Source: Desmodesmus armatus (taxonomy: Eukaryota; Chlorophyta; Chlorophyceae; Sphaeropleales; Scenedesmaceae). Taken from it: DNA of 64,000 nucleotides. Positions 46,758-57,100 of this stretch are shown here, one piece after another. Position 1 is the first letter of the stretch, and every line of letters starts with the position of its first letter. A program made the position numbers and the translations under genes. The stretch is from positions 1-64,000 of the forward strand of contig VIIQ02000785.1 of NCBI GenBank assembly GCA_007449985.2. The letters run 5' to 3'. The notes under the pieces were generated by a model. It was not told the origin of the DNA and searched no databases. It was given only the letters and a program-made list of their open reading frames with translations.

Positions 46758-48112
46758 TCACTTCAGGCCCTTGGGGAAGGACTCCCGCAGTGTGACTGTG
46801 CGGTTGAACACCAGCGCTCCTGGTGTGCTGTCTGGGTCCACAGCAAAGTAGCCCAACCGCTCAAACTGGTAGCGGTCAAAGGCCTGCGTTGTGGAGACAC
46901 ACGAAGGCAGCAAACAGCAAGCCTTGTCAGCTTCCGTGAAACTGCTGCTGCGTATAAAATCTTTCTTTCTGTCAGCATCTAGTACAGCAGATTGGTGAAG
47001 GGAATAGCAATTCGTCAACAAAGACCTACACACAGCACCCAATGCCAACTGCCACACCAATCTTACAGCCGCGGTTCAAGAGGTCCGTAAACATGCAACC
47101 ACACCACCGCCAACCTTGCATCCAGTGTCAACCGTTGACCCAAATCTTTGCTGGCAACCCACCTTTGCTGTCTGCGCTAGGTGTGGTGGGATGAAGGCAC
47201 CCTTGATGATCTGTAGGCTGTCAGGGTTGAGGTCTGTCAGCCACTCGTCACCCAGGGCGTCTGGTGACTCACTCTTGAACAACACCTCGTATAGCCGCAC
47301 CTGCGAGATTTTGCACAAATAAACGGGGGGGGGGGGGGGGGGGGGTGAGTGAATTTACATGCATAGGTGGCCAGCACAGCGCGTCTGGTGACTCACTATT
47401 GAACAGCACCTCATACAGCCGCACCTGGCAAAACAAGACAGAAAGGGAGCGTGCGGCGGAAAACAGGAGATCAAATTGGTCGTGGAGATTGAATGGCTGG
47501 ACAGAAAAAGGGTGGCCTCAGGGAAGCACCTGATAAGGGGGTGCGTGGAGGAGGAAGGGGGTATGATGTGTGGGGAATGTTCAAAGAGAAGGTGTGGGTC
47601 TGAGGTCCGTCAGCCACTCGTCACCCAGCGCATCTGGTGACTCAGTCTTGAACAGCACCTCATACAGCTGCACATGGGATCATGCAGCAGCAAGATGCAG
47701 GACTTAACGCATTATGGGTGATAACACAGCGTAGCTGCTATAAATTCTTTGGAAAGTGGAGGCTGATCGTGTGCATTAATGAAATACAACCACAACTGCT
47801 GGCTCCGGGTCCTAAGCAGCACCCTCATCTGTGAGCATGCTGTAGGACTTGGCCATGTGATCCACTTTCCACTTACACCCAAAGCTCCCCTACACTCTTT
47901 GCCCCCCCCCCCCAATTTTTTTTTGAAAGCTACCCACCTCTGCCTGCTGTGGGTCCTGCCCAGGCTTTGCCTGCCCCACCCAGTTGAGCACACCCTTGGG
48001 AGGCTTGCGGCCGCTCTGCGCAAACTCCAAGTCTGCTTCTGCCTGCACCTCACACACACTGCCGTCTGGGCCAGTACTGTAGCCCGTGACAGTGATGGGG
48101 AAGGCGTACCTG

Positions 48113-48149
<37 letters not shown>

Positions 48150-51100
48150 GGCAGCAACATCGGCTAAATACCTGGATGCAACGACGACTTCAGTGCATGC
48201 TCGGCTGGTGCAGCACCCCCCCCCTCCCCTCGCACAGCTGCTAACAGGACACTCGAAAATGACAACCAATATGGCAGCGCCACATGCACGCCACGAACGC
48301 GGTTCAGCAGCCGCAGCATAGCGCTCTTGGCCAGGCGCCAGGCCGTAGTAGTCCATGCTGTCCTGCAGCCTGAAGTCAGTGGCTTCAATGTACACCACCA
48401 CAACTAGCCCCCCCCCCCCCCGCCCCTGCCCCCAATGTCCTGCTGGTGCAATGCTCTACACGTCGGCACCGCCGCACAGACTGCCACATTACGTGTGGAC
48501 CAGAGGACCATCAAAACTAGCAGCAGCAGCACTCACCGCAGCATAGCGCTCTTGCCGGGTGCCAGGCCATAGTAGTCCTTGCTGTCCTGCAGCCTGAAGT
48601 CTGTTGCCTCAATGTACACCACCCGGCTGACCGGCAGCGGGTAGGGCTGGTTCTCGGGCCGCCCAGGCTGAGTGGCGCCGCTGACTGTTGCGCAGTGCTG
48701 CTCCGGTACATTGGTCAGCACCACCTGTTGCACATGAAGCAAAGCAAGATCATAGAATCATGTAACTTTCGAAGGGGGCAGCGGGTAGAGCTGATTCTCG
48801 GGCCGCCCGGGCTGTGTGGCGCCGCTGACTGTTGCGCAGTGCTGCTCCGGTACATTGGTCAGCACCACCTGTTGCACATGAAGCAAAGCAAGATCATAGA
48901 ATCATGTAACTTTCGAAGGGGGCAGCGGGTAGAGCTGATTCTCGGGCCGCCCGGGCTGTGTGGCGCCGCTGACTGTTGCGCTGTGCTGCTCCGGTACGTT
49001 GGTCAGCACCACCTGTTGCACATGAAGCAAAGCAAGATCATAGAATCATGTAAATTTCGATGGGGCAGCGGGTAGAGCTGATTCTCTGGCCGCCCAGGCT
49101 GTGTGGCGCCGCTGACTGTGGCGCTGTGCTGCTCTGGGACGTTGGTCAGCACCACCTGGGTTTGTTTGAAGCGGCGGGGAGCAGAGTTGCAAAATTCACA
49201 GTTCAGACCAGAAAGACACAGAGTTGAAAGGTTGGCAGGTATGGGCTGATTTACAGGCCGCCCAGGCTGAGTGGTGCCACTGACTGTCGCGCTGTGCTGC
49301 TGTGAAACATTGGTCAGCACCATCTGAAAGGAGGAAGAAGAGGGAAGGTGTACAGATGTTGGTGCAATAAGCTGGTAGGCTTGCAAGCATGGCCACCTGG
49401 CAGAGTGCCCAATAAAGCAATCACCGTGGTTGGACAGTTTCTGGATGATTGAAAAAGACAATCAAGCTGCTGACTATTGCACAGTGCTGCTGGGGGACGT
49501 TTGTCAGCACCACCTGATGCAATGGGAGCGAAGCACAAACTTTGACTCACAGCTGTGCTGGAACAAAGGGGCCCGAGTTGGTGGGTACAGGCTGTCCTGC
49601 AGGTCAGGCTTGCGGCATCCGGAACAGTCAGAGCTGCAGCTGTGATTCCGATAGCAAAATAGCCTCATTCATAATCAAGTTTGCTGATAACAGGAGGCAG
49701 GACTGGGATTGATCAGAGTTGTCGCACCTTCAGCGGCCGCAGCACCATCAGCACGATCACTCGTGGCGTCTAGGTGTGTTCGCACGTGGTGCCCCAGCTT
49801 GTGGTAAGCGATGCTACTAGGTAGGTCGTTTTGTCTTTCACCCCTATACCCAAGTACAAAAATCGAATTGCACATACCTTCAGCGGCCGCAGCACCATCA
49901 GCACACGGTCACTTGTGGCGTCCAGGTGGGTGCGCACATGGTGCTCCAGCTTGTGGTAAGGGATGACGTTGGCGTTGCGGGTGATGCCTATCTCACGGCA
50001 GAAGGCGTTGATTGACTCCGGCGCAACACCGCGGCGCCTCAGACCAGCAAGCGTTAACAACCTGCAGGCAGAAACCCAAGACCCAGACGGAAAAGTAAGT
50101 TACATGATGCCTATCTCATGGCAGAAGGTGTTGCTGGACTCCGGTGCAACACTGCGGCGCCTCAGGCCAGCAAACGTTGACAACCTGCATGCAAAGCCCA
50201 AGACCAAGACCGGCAAAGTGAGTTACATGATGCCTATCTCATGGCAGAAGGTGTTGCTGGCTCCGGTGCAACACTGCGGCGCCTCAGGCCAGCGAACGTT
50301 GACAACCTGTAGCCACAAGGGCCAATTGAGAGGGTAAGGGATGACGTTGGCGTTGAGCTTGATGCCGATTTCACGGCAGAAGGCGTTGATGCACTCCGGT
50401 GCAACACCGCAGCGCCTCAGGCCAGCGAGCGTTAACAACCTGTAGACAAACAAAGACCAGATCCAATGTGGCAAACTGATATTCATGGGCTTGTTTAAGG
50501 CTTCATATGGATGGACGAGCTTCAAAGCTGACTTGCTTTCCCATCAGCAACATGACGACGGCGCATTTCGTATGTTGTGCATTCACGGGTGCAATTGATG
50601 GCAGTGCTGCCAACTAGTGCAGACGTCACACACATAACAATGATAGGGATCAGCGCCAGCGCCGGCGCAGCAACATCAATAGCTCAAAGTATGAAGCCAG
50701 GCGCACAGAAGCCAGCTGGCACCCAGCCCAGTCCTTACCGTGGGTCATCCCAGCCATTGACGTAGTTCTGCATGACCAGCTTGTTGAGCTTGCGTTTGCT
50801 CATCACCGTGTTTGTGATGTTGAGCCGGCTGTACTCCCACACCACTGGCTTGTACAGCCCCAGCTCCTCTAACAACCTGAACACATGCATACATAGCAGA
50901 GGCAATACAAAGTTAGGTTGAGGGTTTGAGCTTCATGGATCATACAAGGCGGGGCCCCAAATGGCTTGTACAGCCCCAGCTCCTCTAGCAACAAGAACAC
51001 ATACATACACAGGAAAATACAGGAAGATCTGATACAATGTTGGGTGGAAAGTTGAGCCCCGTGTGTAGGTGGCTGTTCCACCTGCACGCTCTGGCTTAGG

Positions 51101-54100
51101 GGGCTCTAGCACCCTCCTCGATTGGGGCGAGTGCGATTGCAGAGCACAGAATTGGGCAAGGGCACAGTAGCCCAAACACAACATGCCAGCACCTGGCATA
51201 CTAGTGATGGGGGTACGGCAAAGATGCCAACCAACCACCACACATGAACATGTTGGAGGCCAAAAAGCCGGGTCCGTGCAGTGTGGGCCCCGTGTGTAGG
51301 TGGCTGGTCCACCTGCACACTCTGCTGGGCTCAAGGGGCTCTAGCACTTGTCCCCACTGCGGGCCAAGTGCGAGCCCCACCCACGAACATTCCAACGGAC
51401 ACTCGGCTGCTGGCAGGATTCGAACGCTGTACTGCTCCGCCCACCACAGTCCGCCGCCTTGTACTGCCAATGCCGGCTGGGCTGCTTGGCCTCCTTACCT
51501 GCCGCTATGACGAATTGGAGGCTTCATAAACAGCTGTTATCGGCCAGGGTTTAGCAGTCACGGACGGGAAGGTGACCGCGGTGAGGCGGTGTCGGTCATG
51601 CGGGCTGGTTGCTTTCGCGCACATTATGGTAGCTTACGCGGATTTGGATTGCTCATAAATAACGAACGGCCGCAAAGAACCTGATTGAACTCATAAGCCC
51701 CCCTTCCGAGCTGTTTCGCCAGCACAAGTGCCGTTCTGTGCGTGCTACCGCATTTATAGTATTTTTATTGTAACATATGTTGATGCATCTTCATCCATAG
51801 TCTTCATAAACATTTGCAACGTTCCACCCGTGTTCAATTCACTAGGATACAAGCTGCAGCAACGAGCCCATAGGCTTGCTTGCTTCTGCCCACAATCCAC
51901 CCACCATGTCTTCAAATTTTGCAATTGCTGGCGCAGCTGCTCCTAGGCCGCTACTGGTAACAACCCCACCTGCAGGTTTCATATGTGAGCCCGCCTTCTT
52001 GAAGCAGCAACACAGAGGAGTTGCAGCAGGAGTGGGCGGTCTATAAGGTGGGCACAGTGGGTGAGTGCAACCTCCTGCTGATGTCGCAACTTCTGCTGGT
52101 TACAGGACGCATACCCCTATACATACTCCTCTCATAACTCCCCCCTTGCCTCCTCACCCCACTGCCACCCCACCAAACCACATAATTACCAGTAATAGCT
52201 GGCGCGCCTGCTCTCAAACTCCAGTGTGCACAGTGAGTGCTTGATGTCTTCTATCAAGTCACACAGGCAGTGTGTTGAGTCATAGCTGGGGTAGATGCTC
52301 CTCGGCAGCAAGTCTCTGCCTCCCTCGCCCCCCCCCCCCCTCCCCCGCACCCCCCCACACACATAGTCCTAGTCGGACTATGTTGGTTTGCCTCATAGAC
52401 TACTTGCATGTGACTTGCATGTCCATAGTATGCTAGCTATGCTCAGTACTCCCTGTGCTGACACACATACACACAGCCACCACACCTGGTGGCGAGGACC
52501 CTTCCTCATCCCCCTCCTTCCTTTGCCCCCCCCCCCCCCCCGGGAAGGCAAAAGCTCCCTTCCGCCCCCCCCCCCCCCCACCCCCCCCCCCCCCCACCCC
52601 GCGCCCTCACCTCCCCACACCTCCCCACACTACCCACGGTGCTTACCAGTAGTAGCTGGCCCGCCTGCTCTCAAACTCCAGCGTGCACAGAGAGTGTGTG
52701 ATGTCTTCTATCGAGTCACACAGGCAGTGCGTGAAGTCGTAGCTGGGGTAGATGCACCACTTGTCACCAGCCATGGGGTGCTCCACATACTTGATCCTGC
52801 AGCGGGCGGGGGTCATGGGAACGGGTGAATGGGTGTGGTGCACTGGGTAGAAAACTGAGAACCGAGAAACCTTGGTTACAACACCGCGGCAACACTGTGA
52901 CACAGCTTCAAGTGAAAGCTGCCTCACAAAGTACAGCATGTGCTCCTTTACTGCCCTTTGTTGCATTGTGCAGCTTCTTTTGGTTCACCTGGACGTTACA
53001 TTGTTGTCACCCCCCTAGTTCACGAGGGAAGCCCACTGCATCCCCCCACAACACACCTGTATGCCACGCTGTCCCACATGTTAGGGTTTTCATTCTTGTA
53101 GTCCGTCTTGCCGGTGTTGCCTCACCCTTTCTGTACAACCCCACACACGTGATTCCACACCCACCCACAACCCCACCCAACACCGCGCAGTACCAAAACC
53201 CCACCAGCCCCTGGGAAACACCTGCCTTGTTGCATTCCAGCTTTGCACAACAACCCACAACAACTGAACCACTCAAGAAACTGCAAGACACACCTGTAAG
53301 CCACGCTGTCCCACATGTTTGGGTTTTCGTTCTTGTAGTCCATCTTCATGCGCAGTGTCGCCTCCCCCTCCTTGTACAGCCCTTGCGCATGCCGTCAAAC
53401 AACCAACGACAATCCCACCCTACACCATGCACCATAACCCAGTTGACCAAAGGGACACACATGCCTTGTTGCATTCCAGCTTTGCAACAACACACAACCA
53501 ACAACTGAACCACCCAAAACCCCGGGGACACACCTGTACGCCACGCTGTCCCACATGTTTGGGTTCTCATTTTTGTAGTCCATCTTCATGCGCAGTGTCG
53601 CCTCCCCCTCCTTGTGCAGCCCCTTGCGCATGTCGTCAAACAGCTTGAGGTTCTCCTCTATGCTGCGGTCTCGCCAGGGGGAGGGTGTGCCTGCCTCTCT
53701 GCTGGCCTCAATCTCTGCTTTGGTCTGGGAATCAGCAGGAGGGGTGAGGGCAGCAGAGGAGGGGGGGGGTTGCATGTGTCAGCAGCAGTGGGCATGTAGT
53801 ACTTGAAGACATGCCAACATTGGCCACCCAAGCTTTATAAGAGTGCAGTCTGTTTACTGGTGTGATAAGGGGATGCCTCAGTGTCATTGTTGTTCAATCA
53901 GCTCTCACCTGGTGGCACACGAATGCCTTGCCTGCCTTGATGAGCTGGATAGCCAGCGAATGCAGCTGGCCTAGACCCATGCTCGCACAATCTGGACGCC
54001 GTCCATTTCTAGCTGCAGGACTGAACCCAGTGCATTGCCTTTTGCTGAGCTGCTGCACACTGTCTTCCAAACCAACCCAGTGCCACTCTCAATCAAATAC

Positions 54101-57100
54101 CTTCTACTCCAACTTGGAGTAGGTATTTCAAATACCTACTACTGAGTTGACTCCACCCTCACCTGGTGGCACACGAATGCCTTGCCTGCCTTGATGAGCT
54201 GGATAGCCAGTGAATGCAGCTGACTAGGCCCATACTCACACAATCACAAAAACACCACTCTGTTGCTAGCTGCAGTGCATTGTCTTTGTGAAGATACTCT
54301 CAAGGTACTCCTAGAATGGAGTAGCTTGAGAGCATCGAGAGCAACCCCAGTGTCACACTTAGTTTATATGGCACTTGCTGCAATTCTGGTGGTTCTGCCT
54401 TCTTTGGTCAACCCGGTGTAGGTGGTGCAAACCACCGCAGGGGAGACAACTTATGAGGTTCACCTGGCTCGATCCTGGTGGGCAATGCCATTGTTGTTTG
54501 GCGAAAATGTCCATGTAACATACTCCCCCATATGCCTTGAACTCAACCAGTGAACCCACTCAAATCTCACCTGGTGGCACACAGATCCCTTGCCTGCTTT
54601 GATGAGCTGGGCAGCCAGCAAATGCAGCTAATCCCCCCCCCCCGGCCCATAACCTTGAGAATACTCTGTTGCTAGTTGCAGGATTGAACCCTGTGCATAC
54701 TCCCAACAGTGCTTCGTGACCGTTTCACACCCAGTGCCACTCTCGTTCAAACACTCTCAACTCAGCTCTCACCTGGTGGCACACGAATGCCTTGCCTGCC
54801 TTGATGAGCTGGATTGCCAGCGAATGCAGCTGGTCAAAGTAGTTGCTGGCGTAACTGATCTTCCAGGGAGTCCAGCCCATCCAGGCAACAATCTCCTGCA
54901 GGTGGGCGAACACGACAGCACACCACAGATCAGCCTGAGCCGTGTGCTGTATGTGGAGATAATGACATGACAGGCGGTGACAGGAAAGGAAGCGGTGGAT
55001 CACTAGTAGGTGGTACTCCAGGAAGTCCAGCCCATCCAGCCAAAACATCTTCTGCAGATTCAATCAAGCGAAAGGACGAACTTTCATGTTGCGGTGAAGC
55101 ACACGACTGCCAGGTAGGCATATCAGCAGGCATAAGTTGGACGTTTGAAGGCCTGGCGTCTGACCTGCCAGGTTTGGTAAAGCCCTAGACACTTGGAAGC
55201 CTTTGCAATCTTGTGTGCTGCTGCAGTCACAACTACACACTCTGATGGCCATGCTGCAATGTATGCGAGGAATCCCCCCCCCCCCCCCCCCGCGCGCGCC
55301 GCCCCGGGCCCAACACCTACACACCCGCAAACCTCTGTACGCTGGATGTACTCCCAGGCCTGTTCTGCCTCCACCTTCGTGCAGTATCTTTGTGCCAATG
55401 CTCAAGGCTCCCTACACCTTGCCGCTTCTGCCTCTTTGCTGTTTGAGTCCTGGAAGTGGTGCATAGCAGTCCAGTGCCACCACCCTTGCCCCTCTCTCCC
55501 CTAGCACCCACCCCCACCCCCACCCCCCACATCCCAGCTACACCCCCCCCCCCCCCCGCCCGCACACATACACACCCGCATACTTCTATATGGTCGATGT
55601 ACTCCCTGACCTCTCTGCCTCAATTTTTGGGCCATAAATATACACTGGCGCTTCTGCTTCCCTCCTGATCCAGGTGGTGATGCATAGCAGTCAATTGCCA
55701 CCACCCTGCCCCTCTCTCCCCTGTACCCTAGCCAGCTCTACTGTGCCCTAGCCAACAAACCCACCCCACCCACATATGTCCAGCTGCCCCCCTTCCTTCT
55801 CGCACGCGCATACCTCTATGTGGTCGATGTACTCCTGCTTCTCCGCCTCAGGGTTTGTGTCATCAAAGCGCAGGTAGCACGAGCCACCGTACTGCACTGC
55901 CATGCCAAAGTCAACAAACATCGCCTGCACAGACAACGGCAGAGGAGTCCCAGGGCAGAGGCATCACACAGCACAGCGCAGCTCGGTACAGGCCAGCAAG
56001 ACATGACAGGGCATGAGAGCACCATACATAGCCATCTAGTTGCTGGTGGACCTACAGCATCGAGAGTGACGCCGCACTGCCCACTGCGGCACACTGCAGA
56101 ATGGAATTGTAGACAGTACAGGAGCAGCAACCACCGCAGCCCATCATGTGTATCAGCCTTTCATAAGCCTCTGACTGCTTGGTGGCTATGACCCTGCCCC
56201 CAACACCTGTAATATGATGTAAAGTACTGTACCATACCGCACTGCACCGTACTGTATAGTACAGCATCACATGAAACCCTACAGTACTGTACATGCTGCA
56301 GTGTGTTGTCTGTACAGGATGTACAGTGATGTACAGTGCTGTACATGCTGTAGTGTGTTGTCAGTAGTGCACGCTGACAGTGCTGAGATACCATGGACTG
56401 CTCTGGATTGCACTGTAAATCCTCACCTTTGCATGACCTATGTGTAGGTAGCCGTTGGGTTCAGGGGGAATCGAGTGACCACCTTGCCCCCTGTGCGCTT
56501 CATGTGCTCTGCTAGCTGAGCTGCTGTATTGGAGATGCGCAGCACACTGCCATCACTCATGTTGACCTGAGTGTGCACCTGTAAGCAACAAGCAGACGTC
56601 CATCACACAAACTGTCATGCGCAGCAGTAATGCCCATCACACGGCTGCTTTAGACAATGCCACTCATGATGACCTGAGTGGGCACCTGCAAGGACTGCAG
56701 AAACTCCCAGGCAGCAGTTAGCAAGTTGTGCGGTTGTGTAAGGTATGGTCACGTAAGGTAAGGTCGTTACAGAGTGAGACTAATTATAGCAGCTGATGTA
56801 TTGACCCCCCCCCCTCCTGTCCCACCCCAGCCCGCCCCAAACCCCACCAGCCAGGCCACATACCACATTGTTGTCCTCAGGCTTGGGCATGAATGCGTAT
56901 GGGTCGTCTGTCGTGCCCGCTGCTCCCTCCTCCGGCCCTGCTGCTGCTGCTGCTGGCTTGGCTGCTGCGTCCGGCTTGGGTGGTGCTGCAGCCTTCTTCT
57001 CTGCCTGCACACACAATGAGCAGTGTGCACCAAATTCATTACACTGGGCATCTTCAAAACCACACATCAGTATGTGAGACACAGTGAAACCTTGAGTGGT

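Noticed and set aside
47712..48401. 229-codon minus-strand open frame
   Set aside because: It is a chance fusion of an exon 12 relic, intron and out-of-frame exon 13; the spliced exons fit GlnRS far better.
52388..52828. Proline-rich plus-strand open frame
   Set aside because: It comes from C runs next to GlnRS exon 9 read on the wrong strand.
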